From contig NZ_BSNM01000006.1 in assembly GCF_030159995.1 (NCBI RefSeq), positions 1 through 64,000 of the forward strand: a stretch of DNA of 64,000 nt. Reading direction: 5' to 3'. The translations under genes were made by a program, and so were the position numbers. The notes under the pieces are model-generated. The model was not told the DNA's origin, ran no database searches, and saw only the letters and a program-made list of their open reading frames with translations. This stretch comes from Litoribrevibacter albus (GTDB lineage Bacteria > Pseudomonadota > Gammaproteobacteria > Pseudomonadales > Litoribrevibacteraceae). The stretch's first letter is position 1. Each line of letters starts with the position of its first letter. This document shows positions 55,300 to 63,872 of the stretch, one piece after another.

Positions 55300-56118
55300 A
55301 TGGCAGTGAGTTTTAATACCGGAGCTCAACAAGCTGCGTTTGCTCAGAATCGGATTCAGAATGACCCAAGCCAGAACTTTCAGCGAATTGGCTCGGGCAG
55401 TCGGATTAATTCGGCGGCCGATGATGCGGCGGGCATTGCCATCAGTACCCGCTTCGATGCCTCCATCTCTGGTTCAGAGCAGGCCATTCGTAACAGTAAC
55501 GATGCCATCTCCTTGTCTCAAACGGCAGAGGGGGCGGTGAGTTCGGTGCGTGATGATTTGCAGCGAATTCGTGAGTTGTCAGTGCAGTCTGCAAACGGCA
55601 CTTTGTCGGATACCGACCGACAAGGGTTACAGGCCGAAGTAAATCAGCTGGTGGAAAACATTTCCAGCACCATTGAAGACAGTAACTTCAACGGTATTTC
55701 TTTGCTTAATAATGACAGTGATCTGCAGTTTCAGGTTGGCCCGAATGCCGATGATCAATTAGGTGTGAGTGGTAATAATCTCCAGCAAGCGTTGGAAGAC
55801 CTTGGTATCGCGGATATTGATATTTCTACTCAGAGCGGTGCAGTGTCGGCCATTGGTTTGGCAGACGATGCGTTAGACGCTACTAATGAGACGGCAGCGA
55901 ATCTTGGAGCAACCCAGAATCGTATCGAATCCACCATCAGTAACTTACAGGTGAATGTGGAAAATGAAGCCGCAGCGAACAGTCGAATTGCTGATGCAGA
56001 TTTAGCCAAAGAGATCTCTGAACTTGCGGCGAAATTGGTTAAGGAACAGGCACAAACCTCTGTTCAATCCCAGGCCAATGACAATCTCAAGATTATGTTG
56101 AGATTATTCGAGGCGTGA
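55300..56118 (+). CDS. Short isolated flagellin
   Basis: The 272-residue protein has both conserved flagellin ends: N-terminal RIGSGSRINSAADDAAGIAI with SGSEQAIRNSNDAISLSQTA and ELSVQSANGTLSDTDRQGLQ, and C-terminal RIADADLAKEISELAAKLVK. The first helix is altered (VSFNTGAQQAAFAQNRIQND instead of the usual NTN-SLNAQR type). The tail ends LKIMLRLFEA rather than the common LSLLR. The middle domain is very short. It is not next to other flagellar genes. ATG 55300 is chosen with GGAG upstream. It may be a minor filament protein or an adapted one. Confidence 0.9.
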   Translation: MAVSFNTGAQQAAFAQNRIQNDPSQNFQRIGSGSRINSAADDAAGIAISTRFDASISGSEQAIRNSNDAISLSQTAEGAVSSVRDDLQRIRELSVQSANGTLSDTDRQGLQAEVNQLVENISSTIEDSNFNGISLLNNDSDLQFQVGPNADDQLGVSGNNLQQALEDLGIADIDISTQSGAVSAIGLADDALDATNETAANLGATQNRIESTISNLQVNVENEAAANSRIADADLAKEISELAAKLVKEQAQTSVQSQANDNLKIMLRLFEA

Positions 56119-56207
56119 CTTCGCTTTGAAAAAAGCAGTCCGCCGTGAAATAAGTTACTCACATAGGGTGTGGATAACTGTGTTGGTAAGCTTTTCACTA
56201 CTCTCCT

Positions 56208-56232
56208 AAAGCCCGTCGTTACGGGCTTTTTT
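56208..56232 (+). terminator. Terminator of the flagellin gene
   Basis: AAAGCCCGT (56208-56216), loop CGTT, ACGGGC (56221-56226) and six T form a compact intrinsic terminator. Confidence 0.92.
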
Positions 56233-56440
56233 GTGCCTGACGCTTTTCTGTTCAGCTATTCCTGATCGGTTGATAAACGATCATTTTGACAGTCCTTTCT
56301 TTCTCCTTTTTTGTCGAAATCGCCCCCTCTTGGTGCAAATTGTATGCCTGGGTATAGAAAGTGTTACAGAGTGCAAATTTTGATCTTTATTTTTGTGCGC
56401 TGGTCTACACTTTTTGAACAAATACAAGGAGAAAAGGCTT

Positions 56441-57166
56441 ATGGATAGAGTAGTCAAAATCAAAATTATCATACCGATTAATGATGCTTCTTATAACGAG
56501 GAATTGAGAGAAGTCGCACTGCAAGTTGCTCCGCCCGATATGGATATCGATGTGGACAATATTAAAGCCGGAAATTCGTCTATAGAAAGCCGTTGGGATC
56601 GTATGACCAACGCACCTCACGTCGTTGAGGCCGTCGTTCAGGCTGAGCGTGATGGCTATGACGGCGTATTTGTTTCGGATTTTGATTTCTGCGGCGTCGA
56701 AGAAGCTCGAGAGGTGGTCAGTATTCCGGTGATCGGTGGCTTCAGGCCCAGTGTCTTTACGGCGATGGCTTTGGGCGATAAGTTTTCCATTCTCACCATT
56801 ACCGATTCCGTTCGGGATTTACAGGCCTCCCATCTTGGGTTGTTTGGCATAGAGCGTACAAAGTTAGCCTCGATTATCCCTATCAATTTATCGGTACATG
56901 AACTCACCAACAGAGAGTCTGTCATAGAAAAAGCGGTTGTATGCAGTAAGTCCGCTATTGAGGACCATAAGGCCAGTGCGATTTTGTTTGGTTGTACCGG
57001 ATTTATGTGCATTGCTGCCGAGGTTAAACGCCGGCTGTTGAGTTCCTATGGATACGATGTGCCAGTGATCGATCCGAACCATGCCGCGGTCTCGTTCTTG
57101 AATTTATTGGTCAGAAATCAGCTTTCCCAAAGTAGAACTACTTATCTTCCTCCTTCAAATAGGTAA
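56441..57166 (+). CDS. Asp/Glu/hydantoin racemase-like protein
   Basis: The 241-residue protein resembles the racemase superfamily that uses two cysteines. The second Cys is present as ILFGCTGFMC (Cys185). The first expected position, in the segment before VEEAREVVSIPVIGG, reads FVSDFDFCG: Cys84 is four residues later than the usual CFGDPG Cys, so the first catalytic Cys is missing or shifted. I chose ATG 56441 after AAGGAGAAAAGG; the ATG at 56393 lies before this site. It forms a unit with the unknown gene 24 bases on. Substrate unknown. Confidence 0.75.
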   Translation: MDRVVKIKIIIPINDASYNEELREVALQVAPPDMDIDVDNIKAGNSSIESRWDRMTNAPHVVEAVVQAERDGYDGVFVSDFDFCGVEEAREVVSIPVIGGFRPSVFTAMALGDKFSILTITDSVRDLQASHLGLFGIERTKLASIIPINLSVHELTNRESVIEKAVVCSKSAIEDHKASAILFGCTGFMCIAAEVKRRLLSSYGYDVPVIDPNHAAVSFLNLLVRNQLSQSRTTYLPPSNR

Positions 57167-57190
57167 CCAACTTTTAAAGGGAATTTAGTC

Positions 57191-58678
57191 ATGACGCAAT
57201 CCAACATTATACCTTTAGGGGTATCACCAGGCCGTAAAATGTATGCCTTATTGAAACTTTTCAAGCAAGGCTTCTTTGCGCTTGAGGAACGGAAAAACCT
57301 ATCTTTACGAGACTCCAGCTCCGATTGGATACGATGTGCTCATCAGTCGATCGGTGTCTGTAACCGGAAAACAAATGATTCTACGGATCGGGTGCTTTAT
57401 ATGTCGTCTTCTTCAAGACGAAAATACTTCAAGCGTTCGCTTAATTTGATGGAATCGCTGATGGGCAGCCGGGATCAATTTTCGCTTTCTAACGGTGAAT
57501 TCAGAATTTCGGGTAAAGGAGATGAGGGCACGGATATATTGTCTTCGGATCAAATTAAGGGCGAGTATTATTTTCCGTTTGCGTTTTATGAAAATAATGA
57601 GCTCAAGGGCGGTGCCTATTTGAACTTCAAATCCATTGGCGATTCGAAGCAGGTTGAGCATTTATCGAGCAAAGGTATTACCGAGTTCCACACCGGGGGC
57701 TGTTTTTTTGGCTCTACCATGGTCGGTATCGATCAGTTTGGTAAAGAGCATTCGTTGACCAACCCTCATTATCAAATCCCGGACAATGTAACCATTGTCT
57801 CGATCGTTGCTCAACCTGATCTTCATCCTGATGAGGTGTTGACCCGGGAGTCACTTAAAAACTTTGTGGTTCTGCTCAAATGCCTTGCGAAAGATGGTCA
57901 ACCTATCCTGAATTATCACCTTCCTGAAGATAACTATCTTCTTTATGCCTTGAATTGGTACGCTCACGGTGCGCTGTCAGACAATGCATTTCATGAGTAT
58001 GTGGCACATGTGCGGCAACGAAGCGCTGACATGCGGACGTTTTTATCTGAGTTGGCGGACGCCCAGGGAATCACAGTGGTTTACCGGAGCAGTCTGGAAT
58101 CTTTGAATTTCCGGTCCTATGACTCTCACCGGTTTTTAGCGGAGTTGGTGTCGGATTATGGGTTGTCAGGCGTATCTGACCTGACTCTTCCTGATAAATT
58201 ATTACCTCTTTTTAAAGATCGATTGCTATTTTGTGGTAGCTCCGAGGCGAAGACCCTTTGGCATGAAGCCCTCAATACAGAATGTGAATCCATCAAACAT
58301 TTCAATTCTCTGTTGGACTTAAATTACATTGATTACAGCGCAAGTCTGGCTTTGAGTGTTGTAAGTTCTGAGGATTCCCGGGTCTGTTCTTTATTGCCTC
58401 TGCAAGAAGCGCCTGTGGTGCACTTCTATAAAAAGCTGTTTGCAAACAGTTTGCCTAATAAAGAGCTTTTGTATATTCAGTGGTTGCCACCGTTCTTGGT
58501 GCATATCGAAGATTTCCAGGAAAGAGCGTTTTATATTTCTGACTACCTGGATTTACTGTCGGAAGTCAGCCTTACGTTCTTTATTCGGGAATGTTTTATG
58601 TTAACGGCCAGCCAGGTGGATTTAAGAAGTGATCTAAACGTGAATTATGAATCGTTTTTGAAATCCATCATTGCTTAA
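57191..58678 (+). CDS. Unknown 495-residue protein paired with the racemase-like gene
   Basis: I do not recognise this protein. It has no signal peptide or clear membrane span. Residues ~1-200 form one region (with IKGEYYFPFAFYENNELKGG). Residues ~205-440 look like an alpha/beta domain: strand VTIVSIVAQ, helix LKNFVVLLKCLAKDG, strand ILNYHLPEDNYLLYALNWYA, then VYRSSLESL, and late LQEAPVVHFYKKLFA with LLYIQW. This order loosely recalls cyclodipeptide synthases (EAP ... YH segment), but the catalytic GXS motif is not clear. The likeness is weak. AAGGGA precedes the ATG. Confidence 0.55.
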   Translation: MTQSNIIPLGVSPGRKMYALLKLFKQGFFALEERKNLSLRDSSSDWIRCAHQSIGVCNRKTNDSTDRVLYMSSSSRRKYFKRSLNLMESLMGSRDQFSLSNGEFRISGKGDEGTDILSSDQIKGEYYFPFAFYENNELKGGAYLNFKSIGDSKQVEHLSSKGITEFHTGGCFFGSTMVGIDQFGKEHSLTNPHYQIPDNVTIVSIVAQPDLHPDEVLTRESLKNFVVLLKCLAKDGQPILNYHLPEDNYLLYALNWYAHGALSDNAFHEYVAHVRQRSADMRTFLSELADAQGITVVYRSSLESLNFRSYDSHRFLAELVSDYGLSGVSDLTLPDKLLPLFKDRLLFCGSSEAKTLWHEALNTECESIKHFNSLLDLNYIDYSASLALSVVSSEDSRVCSLLPLQEAPVVHFYKKLFANSLPNKELLYIQWLPPFLVHIEDFQERAFYISDYLDLLSEVSLTFFIRECFMLTASQVDLRSDLNVNYESFLKSIIA

Positions 58679-58689
58679 CTTTCGAGGTT

Positions 58690-58724
58690 ATCTGGATTCG
58701 GCTTAAAAGTGCCTGAATCCAGAT
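58690..58724 (+). terminator. Strong stem-loop after the unknown gene
   Basis: ATCTGGATTC (58690-58699) pairs perfectly with GAATCCAGAT (58715-58724), with an inner GGC/GCC. There is no T run. It may act as a 3'-end stabiliser or a factor-dependent terminator rather than a simple intrinsic one. Confidence 0.55.
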
Positions 58725-58902
58725 GCACTGCATTCAAACGAGTGGTCTAACATACGGCTTTTATAAATAACTCCTCTTGGCAACATTAGCTCTGGATAGG
58801 GCATTCCGATTAACTGGGTCACTTCCATCAAGACAGAGGAACCGGCTTATATTACAGAAGAGAAAACGGACTGACGCTTCGTGGTGGCATTCTTGCTACG
58901 TT

Positions 58903-58954
58903 GGTGCTTAACTCAGAATCGGTGCTTAACTCAGAATCGGTGCTTAACTCAGAA
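58903..58954. repeat. Tandem repeat, 18-bp unit, almost three copies
   Basis: GGTGCTTAACTCAGAATC at 58903-58920 and 58921-58938 is identical. The third copy at 58939 matches for 16 bases. The rest of 58725-59093 shows no gene and no other feature I can support. Confidence 0.92.
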
Positions 58955-59093
58955 GTTTGTAGCCTTCATGGCTGGACAGTTGGCAGAAGTCCGTTTACTT
59001 TGAGTTTCGTTAATTGTGTGCTGTGAATATAGCGAATACGCTTAATGTGGACGCAATGTCCTCCGATACGTGTTTTGATAAGGAAGTTAGCCA

Positions 59094-61169
59094 GTGTCTT
59101 GTCTCTCGACAAAGTTTCGTAGCCCCTTGTTTTCTGAAACAGTGTTCCGTAACTCCTTGTTTCGTAGAACCTTGTTTTGTTTGATCTGGTCTCAGCCAAT
59201 GATCAGTCATGCAGAGCAACCCTCGGGGGATGTCTTCGATCAGCTCGAAGAAGAAATTAAATGGTTACAGGAAGAGGTGTATGTCACCACGGCAACCAAG
59301 ACTCGTGAGACGTTAAAAAAGAGCGGTTCAACAATTTCTGTCATTACCGCTGAAGACCTCAAAGCGATGGGCGCGAGAACTCTCTATGACGCGTTAAAGC
59401 GCCTTCCGGGATTTGGCGTCAGTCAGTTCAATATGGGGATGTCGTCGGTCGAAGTTCGGGGGGTAAAAACCGACTTTGCAGAGAAAGTGTTGTTTCTCAT
59501 CAACGGTCATCCCATCAACAGTAACTTGGCCAATGGCGGCGCAAATTCAGCGTTCAATGAATTTATTGTGGATGATATTCGACACGTTGAAGTTATTCGT
59601 GGTCCGGGCTCTGCATTGTATGGCACGAACGCTTTTGTAGCGGTGATCAATATCATTACCAAGCAAGCTGAGGATATCTCGGGCACAGACATTACGGCCG
59701 GTGTAGGCAGTGATGACACTAAAAAAGCCAACGTCCAGTTCGGACATCAGTCAGATAACTTTTCTCTTGCGGGTAATTTTCATGCCAGTGATACCCATGG
59801 TTTTGATGAATATGTCCGTTCTGATTCTATCGGGCAGGCCGATAATGTGGATTACTGGCAGAAACGTTATGAAGGCAGTTTGAATTTCCAGGCGGGAGAC
59901 GTTTCAGGGCAGGCTCGCTACCTGCGTCGTGAGAGCGGTAGTTACCTGGGGGCCAACAACGTTTTGAGCAATAAGTCGGATCAGGAATACATCGATTATT
60001 TCTTCGAATTAGCCTACAGCAAAGCTCTTTCGACTCAATTCAATTTCAATATCAAAACCTACTTTGATCATTTTCAATTCGATAACACCTGGGAATTGAT
60101 GCCAGCAGGATCTGATGGTTTTCCAGATGGCTTTATCGTTCGCAGCCCTGTGAAACACGATATGACGGGCATAGAAACGCAAGTGGATCTCCAGCTTACT
60201 GAACAGAACAAGGTGTTGATCGGGGCTATGTATGAGCGCCAGAGTCAGTACGATGTCGCTTTCTGGTCAAATGATGGGACAGGGTCTTTGGTCGATGTTT
60301 CCGAAGATAGGAACTGGAATGGCAGTCATAACAGAGACATCAATGCCGTTTATTTTCAGGACATTTGGGATGCACTCGACTCGTTACGCTTCATTTTAGG
60401 GGTGCGATATGACCACTACAGTGATTTTGGTGATACGTGGAATCCAAGGGCGAGTGTGACCTGGTCGGTAAAAGAAAATCTACGTGTGATTGCGAGTTAT
60501 GGTTCTGCCTTCAGGGCACCTACGTTTGGGGAATTGTATAACATCAATAATCCCTCCGTGGTGGGCAATCCCAATGTGAACCCAGAGGAAATACAGACCT
60601 ATGAGATCGGTATTCGAGGGGAACTCTCGCGTAAATCGTCTTATGGCATTACCTACTTTGAGAACAAAATTGAAGATTTGATTGCTCCTCGACCTACCGA
60701 AACGGCCGTAAATACTTCTGACAATGTTGGGGAACTGAAAGTGACGGGGGTTGAGTTAGAAATGTCTCAGCGTTTACCGGATGGTTCTGTATTGTCGGGT
60801 AACTACACCTATCAACATCCGATCAATCAAGTCTCCAATGAGCGTGTGGCCGATGTCCCTTTGCATAGAGCAAATGTGTCGTTCAATTACTTCATTTCTG
60901 AACGTGTATCCCTCTATACCAGTGCAATGTATAAAGGCGAAACGATTCGGGCTTCTGGAGATAGCAGAGACGATGTCGACGACTATATTACCGTCGATCT
61001 GGCATTACTGGTTCAGAATGTGTTGATTGAGAATCTAGAAGTAAAAGCCTCTGCGTATAACCTATTCAATACCGATTACCAAGACCCAAGCCCGATGGAC
61101 GTCATGATCTCTGATTACCCTAAGAACGGCGTTAACCTGATGTTGGAAGCTACTTATACTCTGGACTAA
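59094..61169 (+). CDS. TonB-dependent outer membrane receptor
   Basis: The 691-residue protein is an outer-membrane beta-barrel with an N-terminal plug. After a signal peptide ending near MISHA, the mature part starts EQPSGDVFDQLEEEIKWLQE, with EEVYVTTATKTRET near the TonB-box position. The plug has TISVITAEDLKAMGARTLYD and VEVIRGPGSALYGTNAFVAV. Barrel strands run to the end (GVNLMLEATYTLD). The ligand is not evident; iron chelate or vitamin uptake are the usual roles. The signal peptide is encoded by degenerate repeats (59114-59180). The start is uncertain because the signal is long and no clear ribosome site is seen. Confidence 0.9.
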   Translation: MSCLSTKFRSPLFSETVFRNSLFRRTLFCLIWSQPMISHAEQPSGDVFDQLEEEIKWLQEEVYVTTATKTRETLKKSGSTISVITAEDLKAMGARTLYDALKRLPGFGVSQFNMGMSSVEVRGVKTDFAEKVLFLINGHPINSNLANGGANSAFNEFIVDDIRHVEVIRGPGSALYGTNAFVAVINIITKQAEDISGTDITAGVGSDDTKKANVQFGHQSDNFSLAGNFHASDTHGFDEYVRSDSIGQADNVDYWQKRYEGSLNFQAGDVSGQARYLRRESGSYLGANNVLSNKSDQEYIDYFFELAYSKALSTQFNFNIKTYFDHFQFDNTWELMPAGSDGFPDGFIVRSPVKHDMTGIETQVDLQLTEQNKVLIGAMYERQSQYDVAFWSNDGTGSLVDVSEDRNWNGSHNRDINAVYFQDIWDALDSLRFILGVRYDHYSDFGDTWNPRASVTWSVKENLRVIASYGSAFRAPTFGELYNINNPSVVGNPNVNPEEIQTYEIGIRGELSRKSSYGITYFENKIEDLIAPRPTETAVNTSDNVGELKVTGVELEMSQRLPDGSVLSGNYTYQHPINQVSNERVADVPLHRANVSFNYFISERVSLYTSAMYKGETIRASGDSRDDVDDYITVDLALLVQNVLIENLEVKASAYNLFNTDYQDPSPMDVMISDYPKNGVNLMLEATYTLD
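59114..59180. repeat. Degenerate repeat inside the receptor signal-peptide coding region
   Basis: GTTTCGTAGCCCCTTGTTTT, GTGTTCCGTAACTCCTTG and TTTCGTAGAACCTTGTTTTG run in series, sharing TTCGTA-N3-CCTTGTTT. In the receptor frame they give F-R-x-x-L-F units. Confidence 0.75.
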
Positions 61170-61250
61170 TTATTTAGTTGAGCTTATTTAGTTGGACTGA
61201 TTTAGCGGGATTTATTGGTCTGAACTGATTCAGCTGAATCTGTGTATTTG

Positions 61251-61295
61251 GGCGTGTTTCGTATTGGCGTGTTCCGTATTGGCGTGGTACGACTG
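61251..61295. repeat. Tandem repeat, 15-bp unit, three copies
   Basis: GGCGTGTTTCGTATT (61251-61265), GGCGTGTTCCGTATT (61266-61280) and the degenerate GGCGTGGTACGACTG (61281-61295). It lies in the gap between the convergent receptor and binding-protein genes, together with looser GGACTGA-like copies to 61320. Confidence 0.85.
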
Positions 61296-61341
61296 GACTA
61301 GCGTGACTGGACTGACGTAATAATCGGATTACTCTTCGGTA

Positions 61342-62421
61342 CTACTCCAACAGCTCATTCACGCTGTCCAGCGCCTGATAGTTCAAGGTGAGTTGATACT
61401 GTTTGACCTTCTCAAGATTGACACTGATGTAACTGCCCACCGGGTGGTGGATTTTGTTACTTTGTATTTGATGATTTTGTTGTATCAATACCGCCGCTTG
61501 CCTGCCAATGGTAGGTAAGTCTGCGCTGATGGTGAAGGTTGCGCCTAACTTGCTGAAGAAACGATGAGTCGAGAACACCGGCAGCGCGTTCTGATCGGCT
61601 ATCTGAAGCAGTTGTTTGGCTTGTTCCGATGACGATAAGGTCACCGGATCTGATATGAGCCAGAGGGCTTGAGCGCTTGAAGCCAATTCGGTGACTTGCT
61701 CTTTGAGCAATCTGGAATCCTGTGTTTTAACGGCAACCAATGTTAATCCCAGTTCACGAGCTGCTGCTTTCGCTTCGTTGATCAGCGCTTGATTTGTTTG
61801 ACTGTAAATAACGCCGATGGTGGTAATTTCCGGGAAGAAATATTTGAACATAGCCAGCTGGGACGCTGCGGCTACGTCACTGGCAATGCCTGAAATACCC
61901 TGTTGTCCCTGAAAACGCTGCCAGTTCAGAACCGAACTGAAAACGATATTCTGGTCTGGTGCGATGGTGTCTATGCTGCCCAATGCTTTTGCTCCAATGC
62001 AGTAGATGCGATCGTAGTTACCTGAGTTTAAAGCCGCTTGCAGTCGCCCGATAGGGTTGTCCTCGTTGAAAAGATCAATGGCTAGATAGGCGTCTTTACC
62101 TACTTGTTCCGCGAAGGTTTGCTCTGCAATTCTGTATCTTTCCACCCGCGAATTTGAATTCACCAAAAGGATTCTTTGTGAGGCGGTACTTGCTACGGAT
62201 GAGGTCGATGGCTTGACTCCACTGTCTGCTGAATCTCTCAGGGCGGCTGTTTGGCATCCTTGAAGAAATACGAACACAGTGAGCAGTAGCAGGGACTTCA
62301 GCGTTGCACTTAAACGCATAACCCTTTGAGTCTGGCGCTCTATCGTTATTCGGCGCTGTATCGTTATTCGGCGCTGTATCGTTATTCGGCGCGGAATGGT
62401 CATTCGGCATAGTAACATCAT
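61342..62421 (-). CDS. ABC-type substrate-binding lipoprotein (ABC_sub_bind family)
   Basis: The 359-residue product has a lipoprotein signal with lipobox FLQGC and the two-lobe fold of the PF04392-type binding proteins (IRLLVNSNSRVE is not quoted fully; landmarks are DRIYCIGAKALGS, NIVFSSVLNWQRF and IGVIYSQTNQALINEAKAAA). No permease or ATPase gene is nearby, so it may work in signalling. Two starts are possible. ATG 62421 overlaps the upstream stop (ATGA), has AAGGAGG, but puts 34 residues with three RRITIQ repeats before the signal. ATG 62319 (MRLSATLKSLLLLTVFVFLQ) gives a normal lipoprotein. Confidence 0.82.
   Translation of the reverse strand: MMLLCRMTIPRRITIQRRITIQRRITIERQTQRVMRLSATLKSLLLLTVFVFLQGCQTAALRDSADSGVKPSTSSVASTASQRILLVNSNSRVERYRIAEQTFAEQVGKDAYLAIDLFNEDNPIGRLQAALNSGNYDRIYCIGAKALGSIDTIAPDQNIVFSSVLNWQRFQGQQGISGIASDVAAASQLAMFKYFFPEITTIGVIYSQTNQALINEAKAAARELGLTLVAVKTQDSRLLKEQVTELASSAQALWLISDPVTLSSSEQAKQLLQIADQNALPVFSTHRFFSKLGATFTISADLPTIGRQAAVLIQQNHQIQSNKIHHPVGSYISVNLEKVKQYQLTLNYQALDSVNELLE
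62334..62405. repeat. Tandem repeat, 18-bp unit, four copies
   Basis: Units GGCGCTG-TATCGTTATTC start at 62334, 62352, 62370 and 62388 (last one degenerate). On the minus strand they encode the RRITIQ hexapeptide repeat at the N terminus of the lipoprotein. Confidence 0.93.
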
Positions 62422-63284
62422 GGCTTCTTGCCTCCTTGCTGTTTCTCTTTGAGCTTGTTGCTCGGGGCGAGAGAAACGGCGTCTTTAACTTGCATCCAGC
62501 TGTCCAAACCAATCAGTGAAAGGGAAATCTTTCCTGTTTGGCTTTGCCCCATTTGTTCTATTACATGAATTAATCGTGCAGTTTCAGGTGAACTCTGTTT
62601 TGGTGTTACCACCAGAATACGCATCAGCGGAGCGCTGAGCCCCAGCACTTCCAATTGCTGATGTTGGTTTTGGTATAAGCGTTGTAACTGAAGCAAACTG
62701 TCTTCGGTGCTGAGGGCCGCTTGTGCCATGCCAAAGCCAACGGATAATAAGGCATCAAGATCCTTGGGTACGCTTAACAGTTTAGATCGTGTAATGTCTT
62801 TGTACCTGGAAAGTCCGGTCTTATTGAGGATATTGTCCAGGACTGAGTTGCTGTAGGCAGAACTCCCTGTCGAAGCGACAATCAGTTCAGAAGGTGGTGT
62901 AGAAAGATGATCTTTATGAATCACCAGCAACTTCTTGTAGTAGGGCGTGTTGTTTTTGATTCCAACAAGTTGAGCTGTCAGTTCTGCTTTGTTGATCAGT
63001 GAATCAAACAGCCAACTGGACATCATAAATACGGAGTCAGTTTCTGTCGCAGTCAGGCTTGAGAAAATGTCCCGATCTGTTACCGGCTGGAACTGATAAT
63101 TACCCCGTTGCACCAGAAACTGATCGAGTTTCTGCTTTAATGTAGAGTTACGACTTATGGTGATCTCTGGGTCGTAAAAATAGATGGGCGTCAGCTTTTC
63201 ATCAGATGCGGCAATCCCCGAGACGAGCAATAAGAGACTCGTGACTAGGGGCCTTAGCCATTTGTGACGTACAAATAAATGCAT
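62418..63284 (-). CDS. Periplasmic binding protein, PhnD-like
   Basis: The 288-residue product has a signal peptide (LRPLVTSLLLLVSGIAA) and a binding-protein-like mature part (LTPIYFYDPEITISRNSTLK, with ELIVASTGSSAYSNSVLDN and LLSVGFGMAQAAL). It recalls the PhnD/SBP_bac group that supplies transporters or sensor domains. ATG 63284 is preferred over a TTG at 63305. It overlaps the ABC_sub_bind lipoprotein gene by four bases, so the two are coupled. A basic tail (KLKEKQQGGKKP) is unusual for a binding protein. Confidence 0.75.
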   Translation of the reverse strand: MHLFVRHKWLRPLVTSLLLLVSGIAASDEKLTPIYFYDPEITISRNSTLKQKLDQFLVQRGNYQFQPVTDRDIFSSLTATETDSVFMMSSWLFDSLINKAELTAQLVGIKNNTPYYKKLLVIHKDHLSTPPSELIVASTGSSAYSNSVLDNILNKTGLSRYKDITRSKLLSVPKDLDALLSVGFGMAQAALSTEDSLLQLQRLYQNQHQQLEVLGLSAPLMRILVVTPKQSSPETARLIHVIEQMGQSQTGKISLSLIGLDSWMQVKDAVSLAPSNKLKEKQQGGKKP

Positions 63285-63426
63285 GAAAAGTTGATTATCC
63301 CACAAATTTTCTATATTACTTTTGGTAAGTGGTTGTACCGTAAGTGCTTTTTCTTAGAAAGAAAAGTTATCACGAACGAGTATAGACCATCTTACAACTG
63401 GGTTGGATTTAAAAGGTGGTTTTAGA

Positions 63427-63828
63427 ATGGCTAAAGAATACATTCTATGTGTGGATGATGATAGAACCATTCTCATGAGTTTACGGGCCCAGCTAAAACG
63501 GCAATACGGTGAGCGCTATTCATACGAGATTGCAGAGAGTGCTGAAGAAGCCTGGGAAATTATTGAAGATGCGTTTGCTGATGGCGATAAGGTCGATGTG
63601 GTGATTTCGGATTGGTTGATGCCGGAAGTAAAGGGCGACCAATTTTTGATAGATTTACATGGAAAGTACCCTGAGATTATCAAAATCATGCTCACAGGGC
63701 AGGCGGATCAAGTGGCGATTGAGCGATCGGAAAGAGATGCTAATCTGGCCGCGTGCTTTTCAAAACCCTGGACTGTCGCAGATATTGCTGAAGCCATAGA
63801 GCACGCCAAGCTGGAAAAGATCGCCTGA
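63427..63828 (+). CDS. Single-domain response regulator (CheY-like)
   Basis: The 133-residue protein is a stand-alone receiver. It has the acidic triad in ILCVDDDRTILMS, Asp62 in VVISDWLMPEVKGD, Thr in KIMLTGQAD, and Lys in CFSKPWTVADI. This style is found in the receiver halves of proteins with HD-GYP, GGDEF or kinase outputs. ATG 63427 is chosen with AAGGTGG upstream. The next frame, 44 bases on, starts a membrane protein, probably the cognate sensor. Confidence 0.93.
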   Translation: MAKEYILCVDDDRTILMSLRAQLKRQYGERYSYEIAESAEEAWEIIEDAFADGDKVDVVISDWLMPEVKGDQFLIDLHGKYPEIIKIMLTGQADQVAIERSERDANLAACFSKPWTVADIAEAIEHAKLEKIA

Positions 63829-63872
63829 AGTTCATATGCTAGGGGACTGACATTTCAGGGACGGTTGAAGGT

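Noticed and set aside
58966-59219. Minus-strand frames overlapping the receptor start (TRSYGT-type repeats)
   Set aside because: They are shadows of the repeat on the other strand, with no ribosome site or family likeness.
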